A stretch of 64,000 bases of DNA from JABFRG01 sp038210445. GTDB taxonomy: Bacteria > Myxococcota_A > Polyangia > Polyangiales > Polyangiaceae. The notes under the pieces were generated by a model. The model did no database searches, was not told where the DNA came from, and saw only the letters and a list, made by a program, of their open reading frames with translations. The stretch spans positions 1-64,000 of the forward strand of contig JBBQWQ010000035.1 in NCBI GenBank assembly GCA_038210445.1, read 5' to 3'. Shown here in pieces: positions 8,580 to 17,396 of this stretch (the stretch's first letter is position 1; every line of letters starts with the position of its first letter). The position numbers and the translations under genes are program-made.

Positions 8580-9427
8580 GGGCCCGCGGGCTGGTCCTCG
8601 GCGCATGCGCATGCGCCTTTGCGTGCGCGGCCGCCGATGCCGGTGTGGCTGCGCGCACCCACGCCGGTCCCAAAGGTGCCGAAGGGCGCGACGACGCGGA
8701 GAACGACGCGGGGCAGGTCGCAGTGGCCCAACGAGACGCAGCGCCGCCTCCCGTCCAGCACGCGCGCGTGCCTGCGTTGCCGCGCGCGGGCGCCTACGCC
8801 AACGTCGATCCCGACGACGACTACGTGGTCGGACCGCCGGAGGCGCGCGAGCACTGCGCAAAGGATCTGGAGGCCGCAGGCGTGACCTTCAAGAGCGCGC
8901 CCATTCCGGTGCATACACAGAAGAAGTCCAAGCTCGTGTGCGGGGCGCCCGAGGTGGTGGTGTTCGTCAAGGGTCCCGGGGCCATCCAGTACAACGGCGC
9001 GCCGGTGCTCACGTGCGGCATGGCGCTGGCGCTCGCTTCGTTCGAGCGCATCTTGCAGAAGGAGGCGCTTGCTCGGTTCGCCTCTCCGGTGGCGCGCGTC
9101 GACCAGATCGGTACCTACAATTGCCGCGAGGTGCAGGCCTATCCAGGCACCGTGAGCGAGCACAGCTACGCCAACGCCATCGATCTCACCCGCTTCGTTT
9201 TGCGAAACGGCAAGGTCATCGAGGTGCTCCGCGACTTCGAAAAGGGCGAGACGCCGCGGACGCCAGTGGGAGACTTTCTGCGAGTGGTCACCCGCCGCGC
9301 CAACGACGAGGACGTGTTCTCGCATGTGCTCACGCCGTTCTTCAACGCCGCCCACCGCAACCACTTCCACCTCGATCTGGCGCGTTTTCGTCAAGACGGA
9401 ACGCGCCCCGAGCCGCCCGCCCCCTGA
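8576..9427 (+). CDS. Extensin-like C-terminal domain (M15-like fold) lipoprotein
   Basis: 283 residues from a GTG that overlaps the previous stop. A Cys-rich hydrophobic N-terminus (GLVLGACACAFACAAADAG) acts as an export and probable lipidation signal. After a low-complexity linker, residues about 85-270 form an extensin-like C domain: CGAPEVVVFVKGPG, GTYNCREV, then SEHSYANAIDLTRFVLRNG and HRNHFHLDLARF. His196, Asp203, His263 and His265 match the Zn-ligand pattern of LAS/M15-type peptidases, to which this fold is related. A periplasmic peptidoglycan-acting role is plausible but inferred. The two Cys pairs may form disulphides. Confidence 0.88.
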   Translation: MRARGLVLGACACAFACAAADAGVAARTHAGPKGAEGRDDAENDAGQVAVAQRDAAPPPVQHARVPALPRAGAYANVDPDDDYVVGPPEAREHCAKDLEAAGVTFKSAPIPVHTQKKSKLVCGAPEVVVFVKGPGAIQYNGAPVLTCGMALALASFERILQKEALARFASPVARVDQIGTYNCREVQAYPGTVSEHSYANAIDLTRFVLRNGKVIEVLRDFEKGETPRTPVGDFLRVVTRRANDEDVFSHVLTPFFNAAHRNHFHLDLARFRQDGTRPEPPAP

Positions 9428-9501
9428 ACGCTGCCGCCGTCGCTCCCTTGCGCCGTTCGCGCTGGAGGCGGCTTCGTGAGTGCGCTATACCTGGGGCGTT
9501 C

Positions 9502-9578
9502 GCACCCTTAGCTCAGCTGGATAGAGCGTCGGCCTTCGAAGCCGAATGTCGTAAGTTCGAATCTTACAGGGTGTACCA
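9502..9578 (+). tRNA. tRNA-Arg (anticodon UCG), CCA encoded
   Basis: 77 nt including the encoded 3' CCA. Acceptor arms GCACCCT (9502-9508) and AGGGTGT (9568-9574), with a first-pair G-U, discriminator A9575 and CCA 9576-9578. The anticodon stem TCGGC/GCCGA encloses CTTCGAA, anticodon TCG, reading CGA codons. AGTTCGAATCT gives the T loop. Confidence 0.95.
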
Positions 9579-9636
9579 AAGTAGTGTTTTCTAGCCCCGC
9601 GAGCGCAGCAGCCTCGCGAAATGCTAGCGTGAGTCG

Positions 9637-10587
9637 ATGAAGTTGCATGCACGGCTCGGCTTGGCGGCGGCAACGCTCGGAACGCTACTCGTAGGGCTCG
9701 GGCAGGGGTGCAGCGGCAACGGCGAACCGTTCGTCGCGGCCTCCGGCGGAGACGCCGGCATGGTGGACACCGGAGCTCCGGGCCTCGACGGCGGCGCTGA
9801 GCTCGACGCGGGCAGCGACGGCGGGACCGTGCACGATGCCGGAGGAGGAGACGGCGGTCGCGATCTCTCCACCAATCGCGCGCTGTTCTTCGGGCCGACC
9901 CGCTGCGCTGCTGCGGGGCTGCTCTTCTGCGAGGACTTCGAGAGCGGCACCCTGAACCCCGCGACCTGGACCACGGTGGGCACCGCACCGACCATCGATT
10001 CCGTGCAGGCTGCACGCGGTTCGAAGGCGCTGCATATCGTGAAGACCGGCGACGGCGCCTCCTACATTCGCCAGAAGAAGACCTTTCCGGCGCTGAAGAA
10101 CACCTACTTCGGGCGGGCGTTTTTCTGGTTCGAGTCGATGCCAGCGGCGCCGCTGGCCTACGCGCACTGGACCATCTTGGCGGCGACCGGCACCAACGTG
10201 GCGGGCGAGATCCGCGTGGGCGGGCAGTTTCAGAACGGCATGAATCGGTTCGGGGTGGGCACCGACAATCGCGGCGCCACCGGCACCGGCGACTGGACGA
10301 ATTCGGACAGCGATCCCCCCGGAGCCGTTCCGCTCAAGCAGTGGGTCTGCGTGGAATGGATGCACAAGGGCGACACCAACGAGACGCGCTTCTATTGGGA
10401 CGCCAAGGAGCACCCGTCGCTCTACACCTCGAGCACCAAGCACGGCGGGAACGCCAACCCGTACATTCTGCCCACCTTCGACACGCTTTGGATCGGCTGG
10501 AGCGAGTACCAGACCACCACCGCGAAGTTCGAGCTCTTCGTGGACGAGATCGCCCTCGATACGGAGCGCATCGGTTGCGTCTTGTGA
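9637..10587 (+). CDS. Lipoprotein with a predicted jelly-roll (Cip1/LamG-like) domain
   Basis: 316 residues. A signal peptide ends LLVGLGQGC, with Cys25 as probable lipidation site. Residues about 30-80 are an Asp/Gly/Ala-rich linker of the kind seen in many lipoproteins here. The mature domain opens LLFCEDFESGTLNPATW and contains GSKALHIVKTG, QWVCVEWMHKGDTNETRF and KFELFVDEIALDTERIGC. This is the layout of secreted concanavalin-like domains (Cip1 or polysaccharide-lyase-like) common in Polyangiales. Carbohydrate binding is an inference; no catalytic residue can be named. It converges on the creatininase gene, 19 bp apart. Confidence 0.85.
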   Translation: MKLHARLGLAAATLGTLLVGLGQGCSGNGEPFVAASGGDAGMVDTGAPGLDGGAELDAGSDGGTVHDAGGGDGGRDLSTNRALFFGPTRCAAAGLLFCEDFESGTLNPATWTTVGTAPTIDSVQAARGSKALHIVKTGDGASYIRQKKTFPALKNTYFGRAFFWFESMPAAPLAYAHWTILAATGTNVAGEIRVGGQFQNGMNRFGVGTDNRGATGTGDWTNSDSDPPGAVPLKQWVCVEWMHKGDTNETRFYWDAKEHPSLYTSSTKHGGNANPYILPTFDTLWIGWSEYQTTTAKFELFVDEIALDTERIGCVL

Positions 10588-10606
10588 ACGTCGCAATGCG
10601 GGCAGC

Positions 10607-11590
10607 TCACACCTGCAGAATGGCGTTCAGCGGAATCTCGGGGGGACCAATGCGCCCGCGAAGCGACACCACGGAGATCCAGTTGAGGAACGGGGCAGGC
10701 GAAAGGCCGCTGCCTGCAAACACCGATTCGGCGATGGCGGCATACTCGTCGATGATCTCCTCGGCGAAAATGGCTCCAACCTCGGGACGCGCCCAGCGCG
10801 GGTGGCCGGTGTAGCCAGGGAAAGGTCGTAGCTTCATCCACGCGAGAGACTTGCCGATCACGAGCAGCTCCTGCGACACCGCCTTTCCCTTGCCACAAGC
10901 CCGAGCGGCCGCGCGCGCCGCCAGGGCGATGGTCGCGGAGGGAACCAGCGGCGGACAAGCGGGCAACTCGCGGATGATGGGCTTCACGGTCTCGGGCGCG
11001 TAGTGCATCGTGAGTGAGCTCTCGATGAACCCCCCGTGAAAGTCGTCTTCGATGGACGCCATCATGACGGCGCGCTCTTCGAGATCGTCGATGTGCGCGA
11101 ACGCGCCTTCGATGGTAGACGGACGCAGGTCGAGGAGACCACGCAGAGCCGCATTCAGGGGCGAGATGGCGCGCACCCCTTTGCGACGCAGGTACTTTAC
11201 ACCCATCTCCAGCGCCGCTGCGTGGTTGGGCGATCCGTGGAAGGTCATGATGGCGACCTTCTGCGCGCCCAGCCGCGAGAGCTCACGGCACGCCTTGACC
11301 ACCTTCGCCACCACGTCGCGATGCGAAACGGGAATGGAGCCGGGCCCCGGCGCGGGCTCCACGCCGACGTTCAGGTCGTGGGTCAGCAGGAAGGGCCAGC
11401 GCGCGGAGGGATCGCGGCGGAGATTGAGGCGGGCGTGAAGATCGCGCGCGAGACCTCGAGCCACCACGTGGTCGTTGAGCAGCGAGAGATGCGGACCGTG
11501 GTACTCGACGGGGTTCACGAGGAGGTACGCCGGGGCGCCGTCGTCGAAGGCCGCGCGCACGTCGACTTCGTCGAGATCGAAGAGCTTCAT
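10607..11590 (-). CDS. Creatininase-family amidohydrolase
   Basis: 327 residues, somewhat longer than typical creatininases. Metal-ligand motifs are present: LLVNPVEYHGPHLSLLNDHV (usual form P-x-G-S-x-E-x-H-G-P-H-L-P, then Asp), MTFHGSPNHAAALE in place of the NGHGGN block, and GGFIESSLTMHY where AGExETS is usual. The family includes creatinine amidohydrolase, MftE and riboflavin-pathway ArfB. The replacement of the NGHGGN block by FHGSPNH means the substrate cannot be assigned. Cytoplasmic, no signal peptide. It is a single gene, with the downstream gene convergent. Confidence 0.88.
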   Translation of the reverse strand: MKLFDLDEVDVRAAFDDGAPAYLLVNPVEYHGPHLSLLNDHVVARGLARDLHARLNLRRDPSARWPFLLTHDLNVGVEPAPGPGSIPVSHRDVVAKVVKACRELSRLGAQKVAIMTFHGSPNHAAALEMGVKYLRRKGVRAISPLNAALRGLLDLRPSTIEGAFAHIDDLEERAVMMASIEDDFHGGFIESSLTMHYAPETVKPIIRELPACPPLVPSATIALAARAAARACGKGKAVSQELLVIGKSLAWMKLRPFPGYTGHPRWARPEVGAIFAEEIIDEYAAIAESVFAGSGLSPAPFLNWISVVSLRGRIGPPEIPLNAILQV

Positions 11591-11686
11591 AAAAAGTCAG
11601 TATAGGCGACCGGCGGCCCGGGAGCGACGCGCGCGTTTCGCTGCTCTCCCAGCGGTGCGCGAGGCGCGTGCTATCCTCGTCGGGCC

Positions 11687-12367
11687 ATGAGCTACGTCCC
11701 CTACCCCGCCGCGCCGCCCCCGCACGCTCCGAACGCTCCGTACGCTCCCGATTACGGCGCGCCGGCTCCGCACGCGTATCGCGAAGGCATGGCCGGTGGG
11801 GCCGCGCCGCAAGGACCGCTCCCCGGAAAGGGGTATCGGCGAGGAGTGCTGGCGGCGGGCATCGTTGCGCTGACGTTCGTCATCCTGGGTGCGACCACCT
11901 TCGTGCTCGGCACCGCGCTCAACATCCACGAGCACGAGCCCCCCATCGTGTGGTTCGTGGTCGGATGGGTGCTCTTCATGATCGGGACCATGGCCATCAA
12001 CGCCAAGGGCATCGTCGCGATGGTGTGGATTCACAAGATGTGGAGCTGGCTGCCGGAGCAGGAGCGGGTTTCGCGCATGTGGTCGAGCCGCATCTCACCG
12101 GCGCAGGCAACGTTGTTCCTGCTGATCCCGTACTTTCAGTACTACTGGATGTTCGTGGTCAACTGCGCGCTGGCCGACGCCCTGGACCGCATGCAGATCT
12201 CGGTGGCGGGGCCTCCGAAGCCTTCCGCCAAGGGAACCGCCATCGCAGCGTGCATCTGCACGCTGGTGTTCTTCCCCGCGTCCATCTTCCTCTGGCACGC
12301 GTACATGAAGCGCTTGGAAGAAACCGCGGCGCTCGTCCACCAGAGTCGCGTCCCGGCGAGGGTCTGA
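11687..12367 (+). CDS. Membrane protein with Pro/Ala/Tyr-rich N-terminus
   Basis: 226 residues. The first about 45 residues are low-complexity (YPAAPPPHAPNAPYAPDYG), typical of cytoplasmic tails in myxobacterial membrane proteins. Four likely membrane segments follow: about residues 53-75, 88-112, 145-165 and 185-205. The loop between segments two and three (VWIHKMWSWLPEQERVSRMW) recalls DUF4234/DUF4328-like proteins, but I am not certain of the family. It converges on the next gene with only three bases between the stops. No function proposed. Confidence 0.82.
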   Translation: MSYVPYPAAPPPHAPNAPYAPDYGAPAPHAYREGMAGGAAPQGPLPGKGYRRGVLAAGIVALTFVILGATTFVLGTALNIHEHEPPIVWFVVGWVLFMIGTMAINAKGIVAMVWIHKMWSWLPEQERVSRMWSSRISPAQATLFLLIPYFQYYWMFVVNCALADALDRMQISVAGPPKPSAKGTAIAACICTLVFFPASIFLWHAYMKRLEETAALVHQSRVPARV

Positions 12368-12370
12368 GGC

Positions 12371-12793
12371 TCAGCGCGGGAACATGGGGATGATGGTCGG
12401 CGCGGCAAATTGCCAAGCAAACGCCGAGCCCACGCCGACGGCGCCCGAGAGGAGCGCGAACGCCAGCGTTGCACCAAGGTCGAAGCGCGCCATGTAGCGT
12501 GCGGTGAGAAAGAACGGAAAGGCGCCCACCGCCGCCACCACGTAGAAGAAGCTCGGCCCCATCTCGAGCGCGCCCGCCACGAAGAACGAAGTGGCCGAGG
12601 CGAGCATGAGACCGACGCCCCAGGTCTTGGATCGCAACCCCGCGGTGGCGCCTACCGCAAGGCCCAGCGCGGCGGCGGCGGTCACAAAGCGGCCAACGTG
12701 TCCCCCGCAGCCGAGGCTCCGAACGAGCACATCGAAGGCGATGACGTGGACCGCGAGGAAGGCGACGATCACGTGAAGGGGTAGGCGGCGCAT
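12371..12793 (-). CDS. Small four-helix membrane protein
   Basis: 140 residues made almost wholly of hydrophobic segments (about 5-25, 35-52, 60-80, 84-100 and 108-130). Charged residues are few. A Cys-Gly-Gly-His stretch lies in the first loop. No family recognised. It starts MRRLPLHVIVAFLAVH and is convergent with the preceding membrane protein gene. Confidence 0.75.
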   Translation of the reverse strand: MRRLPLHVIVAFLAVHVIAFDVLVRSLGCGGHVGRFVTAAAALGLAVGATAGLRSKTWGVGLMLASATSFFVAGALEMGPSFFYVVAAVGAFPFFLTARYMARFDLGATLAFALLSGAVGVGSAFAWQFAAPTIIPMFPR

Positions 12794-12862
12794 GGGTCGA
12801 TGCTCGCACCGAGCGGCGCGCTGAGCAAGGTAGGCGCGCCGCGCGGGAGCTGGGCTACGCGA

Positions 12863-15241
12863 TCACGGGTTGCGGGCGCAGCGGCCGCCCATCTTTCCGT
12901 ACTTGGTGAGGACGTTCAGGTTGTAGCCGGAGCGCCCGGGGTCGTGGCCTTCGAACGAGCCTCCGGTCCAGTTGGCGCGGGGAAAACCCATGTGGTTGGC
13001 GTCGTCGAAGTTGCCAGTGTAGTCACCGCCGGCCTCGATGAGGTTGGCGGCGATGTCGTGGTAGCCATCGTCGGCGCCCGGCCCCACCTGACGGAAGTCG
13101 TTGTACATGCGACCGGGCGCGGCGACCGCGAAGGCCTGATCGGTCTGGTCCCAGCTAGCCGCCGCGACCGTCGGATACATGTAGCGGAAGTGCGGGAGCG
13201 CCGGCGAGAACGGGTTCCAGTTGGTGTAGTTATTGGCCACCGCATTGGCGAGGTTGCTGGTGCCGTTGGTGTTGGCGGCGGGCACCAAGAAGTTGCTGGC
13301 CGAGTAGAAGTACGCGGTGCGACCGGGAGCGCCGGCGACGGTGTCCTTGTAGGTGTTGTTGCCCCACGGGTAGGCTGCAGGCCCCCACGCGCCATTGACA
13401 GAGCCGAGCTCGGCGGTGGTGGCCAGGTGTCCGCCGTCCCACGCGCAGAAGGCGGCGAGGAGAACCTGGGTGACGCAGTTGAGGGACTTCACGTCGAGGT
13501 CGGCCTGGCTGAACTTGCGAGGCTGCGAGCTCCACTGACCGGTCTGCGTGGCGTTGTCCCACCAGTACGTGGGGTGGCCATATCCGCCCGCCGCGACGGT
13601 GCCGATCCAGCAACCCTGGCCGCAGTTGGGGCAGGGGCGGTCTTCGAAAAAGACCGTGTTGCCGAGATGGTCGAGAACGCCGAACCCACGGGCGTTGGTG
13701 GCGCAGTTCTGACCTGCCTCATCGCAGTGGGTGATGCTCTTGGTGGGCGTGGTGTTGCTGAGCGGCAGGTACGGCACCATGGTGTCGGAGATCTGCGCGG
13801 TGGCCGGGCGGTTGGCCGTCACCCAGCCCTGAACGTTGCCACCGGTGCGCTTGATGAACTCGCGCATGCGGCCGGCGGTGATCTCGTACTTGTCGACGCG
13901 AGCGGTTCCGCTGGGGAGCAGCTGCGAGGCGCAGCACGACTCGTGCGCCGCGCCGGCGGCCCCCACTTCGCCGCGACCGCAGGTGTCGCCGCCCAAGTGG
14001 GGCGCGCAGGAGGGGCCTTCAGCGCACTTGTTCGCGTAGTTGCAGCCGTTGGAGGCGCAGTCTGCGTGTACAGTACAGCTTTTCGTGGCAGCGCAGCCGG
14101 GCGCGTTGGTGGGCGCGGCGCCACCGCAGTCGACGTCGGTCTCGGTACCGTTCTTGATGGCGTCGGAAGACGACGGCGGGAGGCAAAGATTGGTGCCGCC
14201 GGCGTCGCACGCGACGTTGTTGCAGTCGCCGCTGGCGACGCAGCCCTGGCCCACGGCGCAGCGCGTGGGGGCGGTGGGGCCGCCGCAGTCGACGCCCGTC
14301 TCGTCGCTGTTCTTGAGGCCGTCGGTGTGGCTCGGCGCCTTGCAGACCTTGGCGGTTGTGTCGCAGCGAACGTTGTCGCAATCGGGGTCGCTGAGGCAGC
14401 CTTGGCCGGTGAGGCAACGAAGGGGGGCGGTGGGGCCGCCGCAATCGACGCCCGTCTCGTCGCCGTTCTTGATGGCGTCGTCATACGCCGGCGGCTTGCA
14501 GAGGTTGGTGCCGCCGACGTCGCAGAGGACGGCATTGCAGTCGGTGGTGGCGACGCAGCCCTGGCCGGTGGGACAGCGATTGGGCGCCGTGGGGCCGCCG
14601 CAGTCGACGCCCGTCTCGTCGCCGTTCTTGAGGCCATCGGTGTGGAGAGGGCCGAGGCACTTCTTGGCCGTGAGGTCGCACTTGACGTTGTTGCAGTCGG
14701 TGTCGGCAAGGCAGCCCTGGCCGGTGGCGCACTTGGGGGCCTTGGTGCCGCCGCAGTCGGTTCCGGTTTCGTCGCCGTTCTTGACGCCGTCGTTGGGGGT
14801 GGGCGCCTGGCAAATCTTGCCGGTGCACACGCTGCTCGTGCAGTCGGAAGCGAGCGCGCACCCTTTGCCGTCGACGCAGGCAGGGGCCTTGGAGCCGCCG
14901 CAGTCGATGTCTGTCTCGTCGCCGTTCTTGATGCCATCGGCCGGTGCCGACGCTTGGCAGACGCCACTGCGGCAGATCTTGTCGGCGCAATCGAGCGGCC
15001 CGTCGCACTTCTCGCCGGCCTTGCACAGCGTCGTGAGGCGCCCGCAGGTCGGTCCTACCGGGCCCGCGTCGGCCTTGGGGGCTGCGTCGGCCGTCGATCC
15101 GCCGTCGGGGGTCGTCGCGCTGCCGCCGCCGTCTACCTGGCCCGCGACGGGATCGGAGGAGCAGGCCGCGGCCAACAGCGACGCGAAGCAGGCGGACGTC
15201 AGCGCCGAAGACCACGCGCGGGAACGAAACGGAGTCGGCAT
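12863..15241 (-). CDS. Lipoprotein with six Cys-rich DG(I/L)KNGDET repeats and an FGE/SUMF1-like domain
   Basis: 792 residues. A signal peptide ends SLLAAAC (Cys27, probable lipid anchor) and is followed by a Gly/Ala/Asp linker. Residues about 100-410 hold six repeats of about 50 residues (starting near 102, 151, 202, 255, 307 and 360), each DG-x-KNGDETGVDCGG, then a GQGC and a DCNN-x-x-C. From about residue 447 to the end is an FGE/SUMF1-like fold: ARVDKYEITAGRMREFI, AFCAWDGGHLATTAEL, AAYPWGNN and a C-terminal GGRCARNP. In myxobacteria this fold is often non-catalytic. ATG 15241 has AAAGG about 9 nt upstream; an upstream in-frame start at 15268 is possible. It is exported, so surface binding is more likely than formylglycine synthesis. 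A gene for a degenerate sulfatase-fold lipoprotein lies 2.2 kb away. Confidence 0.88.
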   Translation of the reverse strand: MPTPFRSRAWSSALTSACFASLLAAACSSDPVAGQVDGGGSATTPDGGSTADAAPKADAGPVGPTCGRLTTLCKAGEKCDGPLDCADKICRSGVCQASAPADGIKNGDETDIDCGGSKAPACVDGKGCALASDCTSSVCTGKICQAPTPNDGVKNGDETGTDCGGTKAPKCATGQGCLADTDCNNVKCDLTAKKCLGPLHTDGLKNGDETGVDCGGPTAPNRCPTGQGCVATTDCNAVLCDVGGTNLCKPPAYDDAIKNGDETGVDCGGPTAPLRCLTGQGCLSDPDCDNVRCDTTAKVCKAPSHTDGLKNSDETGVDCGGPTAPTRCAVGQGCVASGDCNNVACDAGGTNLCLPPSSSDAIKNGTETDVDCGGAAPTNAPGCAATKSCTVHADCASNGCNYANKCAEGPSCAPHLGGDTCGRGEVGAAGAAHESCCASQLLPSGTARVDKYEITAGRMREFIKRTGGNVQGWVTANRPATAQISDTMVPYLPLSNTTPTKSITHCDEAGQNCATNARGFGVLDHLGNTVFFEDRPCPNCGQGCWIGTVAAGGYGHPTYWWDNATQTGQWSSQPRKFSQADLDVKSLNCVTQVLLAAFCAWDGGHLATTAELGSVNGAWGPAAYPWGNNTYKDTVAGAPGRTAYFYSASNFLVPAANTNGTSNLANAVANNYTNWNPFSPALPHFRYMYPTVAAASWDQTDQAFAVAAPGRMYNDFRQVGPGADDGYHDIAANLIEAGGDYTGNFDDANHMGFPRANWTGGSFEGHDPGRSGYNLNVLTKYGKMGGRCARNP
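14011..14940 (-). repeat. Six in-frame tandem Cys-rich repeats inside the FGE-like lipoprotein gene
   Basis: Six imperfect units of about 150 bp encode the repeating DG-x-KNGDETGVDCGG / GQGC / DCNN-x-x-C pattern with six Cys per unit. Units two to five are the most alike. The units differ by only a few codons in places, so gain or loss by recombination is likely among relatives. Confidence 0.85.
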
Positions 15242-15328
15242 CGAACGCAACCTTTCGGAACCGAGCACTGCGCCCGACTCTCCAGCGTTTCAACCTAGCG
15301 CGGAAGGTGCCAGGGCACCACGCACAAC

Positions 15329-15353
15329 CCTGCCCCCCAAACGGGGGAGCAGG
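15329..15353. terminator. GC-rich hairpin between two lipoprotein genes
   Basis: CCTGC plus CCCCC, loop AAAC, GGGGG, a bulged A and GCAGG form a ten-pair stem. It lies downstream of the 15485-15973 gene and upstream of the 15241 start. No T-run follows on the minus strand, so a terminator role is only possible. Confidence 0.4.
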
Positions 15354-15484
15354 ACGGCAGGCAGACCGGGCGGCGCGACTTTGGTGCTCGATACACGCGC
15401 TTAGGGCCCGGTCACCCGCGAATGAATTCGCCTTAACAATCGGGAGGACGCGGCTTTCGCGCGCCGTCTACGTTGCCAGCCTGC

Positions 15485-15973
15485 CTACTTGCACTCCGCG
15501 TCGCAGGCGTTCCCGGGCGCGTTGCATGCCTTGCTGATGACACACGACTTGCAGGCTTCCGATAGCCCCGTGCACGCCCCCTCGCAGCGAGCAACGTCCA
15601 GGCTCGGCTCGCATGCCTTCCCCTTCTTACAAAGGTCGGCGCACGTGGTGGTGGTGGTCGGCGCCTTGTTGACGCAATTGCCGACCGGGGCGCTGCCCGC
15701 CTTGTCGCAGGCCTGGTCCGAGGCGCAATTGTTGTTGCTGAGGCAGCCGTTCTCGCAGATCGAGAGGGTCTCGTCCTTGCAGTACTGACCGGCCTGGCAA
15801 CTCTTGGCGCTGTTGCCGAACGTTCCGCAGGAGGTGACGCCGCTCGCGCCGCCGCTCGAGCCGCCGCTCGAGCCCCCCGACGTTCCCGACGAGCTCCCCG
15901 GCGCGGTCGAAGAGGAACATGCGAGGCCGAGCGTGGCGAGGAGGAGGCTCAGAAAACCGATGGATCTGTACAT
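15485..15973 (-). CDS. Small Cys-rich lipoprotein
   Basis: 162 residues. The signal peptide MYRSIGFLSLLLATLGLAC has a good lipobox with Cys19, followed by a Ser/Gly linker. The mature part has about 18 cysteines, including CGTFGNSAKSCQAGQYC, NGCLSNNNCASDQACDK and CSKxC-like spacing near the end (CKSCVISKACNAPGNAC), implying many disulphides. This is the style of secreted Cys-rich domains in Polyangiales; no named family is claimed. It is upstream of, and on the same strand as, the repeat/FGE lipoprotein, separated by 243 bp with a hairpin. Confidence 0.85.
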   Translation of the reverse strand: MYRSIGFLSLLLATLGLACSSSTAPGSSSGTSGGSSGGSSGGASGVTSCGTFGNSAKSCQAGQYCKDETLSICENGCLSNNNCASDQACDKAGSAPVGNCVNKAPTTTTTCADLCKKGKACEPSLDVARCEGACTGLSEACKSCVISKACNAPGNACDAECK

Positions 15974-16119
15974 ATGGCACCAAGTGTCAGTTTTGAGCCG
16001 TGAGGCCCGTAGGGGTTTCGCCGTCTGGCGGGCCTCTGACGTCGGTGCGCTCCCATTGTCGCGTGAGAATTTTTGCGGCGCCGCGCCCGGCCCCCGTGGT
16101 AGATCCCCTGGCTGCCACG

Positions 16120-16209
<90 letters not shown>

Positions 16210-16245
16210 ATCACGCAGAATTCGACGCGCATGTCGGGCAGCCGC

Positions 16246-17223
16246 TCACGGCGGCGAGCAGCGGCAGTCGAGGCTCTCGAAGGGGCCGGTGCTGGCAGTG
16301 GGCTGCGGCGTCGAAGCACAGCCAATGGGGTAGGCCTCGAGGGTGCTGCTGCTCTTCCGGAAGAGCACGTAGTTGCCCTCGGCGTACTTCGCGTCCGGCG
16401 CGTCGGTCCACGGTCCATCGGCGCAGCGCAGCCCCTTGGCCGCGCAAACCGCATTGCACGTCTTGGTGACGTCGCTCGTGGAATCCGTCTCCTGGCAGGC
16501 GAACGTCTCCTTGGCCTTGCCGTAGTTCTGCGCCCAGCACGAAAAGCCCGAGACGCACACGCGCGCTTTGCCGCAAACGTTCCCGCAGTTCGTCGCGGAG
16601 AACACCGGGGCGCAGGCCGCGGCGGGGCACGCGCGCTCCCCGGGCTTGCACAGGCTCACGAGCGCGCCGTCACGACATGCCTGCGAAGGCTCGGCCTGCT
16701 GGCCGCACGCGCCGCAATTCTGCGCGTCGACCTGCAGGTCCACGCAGCGGCCTGCGCAGTCGGTCTTGCCTTCGGTGCAGGCGACCTTCCCGTCGGCGCA
16801 AACGAACGTGGCCGGAACCTTGGTACCGCAGGTGCCGCAGTGATCCGTATCGGACGCAAAGTCGACGGAGCAACGGTCGCCGCAGAACGTGCACGGGTTG
16901 CATTGCTCCTCGTGGCAACGCATGCCGCCCTTGCACAGATCGTCGGAGCTGCAGAGGGTGGCCACCTCACCGCAGCGAATGGCCTCGCAGGTCGGCTCGG
17001 CGAGCGCCGTGTTGCAGCGAAAGCCGTTGGCGCAGTCGGTTTCGCGCGTGCAGGCATTGGCGAGGCACTCGGGCGCCGGCGGCAGCTTCGGACCGAGCTT
17101 GCCCGGGTCCTGCGCGGCCGCCCTGTACGAGCTCTGGGGCGCGGTCGAACAATGTATCGGTGCGAGTAAGAGACCAGGCAGGACGGCGAAGCGAAGGGCA
17201 AGGCGAAGGGGTGCGGCGTTCAT
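16246..17223 (-). CDS. Cys-rich secreted protein with NCGxCG motifs
   Basis: 325 residues from ATG 17223; an in-frame ATG at 17241 would add six. The signal sequence MNAAPLRLALRFAVLPGLLLAPIHC may end in a lipobox-like Cys. The mature protein has over 30 Cys. It includes DTDHCGTCGTKV, CVDLQVDAQNCGACGQ and TNCGNVCGKARVC, the NCG-x-CG repeat typical of myxobacterial secreted proteins, and a C-terminal unit with KTCNAVCAAKGLRC and SLDCRCSPP. Function unknown; a disulphide-rich surface or binding protein is likely. It overlaps nothing and faces tRNA-Ser(GGA). Confidence 0.85.
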   Translation of the reverse strand: MNAAPLRLALRFAVLPGLLLAPIHCSTAPQSSYRAAAQDPGKLGPKLPPAPECLANACTRETDCANGFRCNTALAEPTCEAIRCGEVATLCSSDDLCKGGMRCHEEQCNPCTFCGDRCSVDFASDTDHCGTCGTKVPATFVCADGKVACTEGKTDCAGRCVDLQVDAQNCGACGQQAEPSQACRDGALVSLCKPGERACPAAACAPVFSATNCGNVCGKARVCVSGFSCWAQNYGKAKETFACQETDSTSDVTKTCNAVCAAKGLRCADGPWTDAPDAKYAEGNYVLFRKSSSTLEAYPIGCASTPQPTASTGPFESLDCRCSPP

Positions 17224-17396
17224 GGCAAAGGCGAGAGCCACCCGCGTGCCCGCGGTCGCAGAGTAAAGTTCTACGGCGAGAGCTGCGCGTCTCTAGGTGG
17301 CTGGTGTTTTTCGTCGGCTACGTGGCTCTTCCGGTCCGGGAGGCTGCGCGGCGGCGGAGAGCGCCAACGCAGAAGACTGAGGGTTTTTGGCCGAGA

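Noticed and set aside
14011..14940. Possible CRISPR array from regular repeats
   Set aside because: The units are about 150 bp, lie inside a reading frame and keep a protein pattern. There are no unique spacers and no cas genes.
12800..15298. Plus-strand open frame of over 800 codons opposite the FGE-like lipoprotein
   Set aside because: It mirrors the Cys-rich repeats in antisense as Gly/Ala/Val-rich low complexity, while the minus frame gives recognisable domains.
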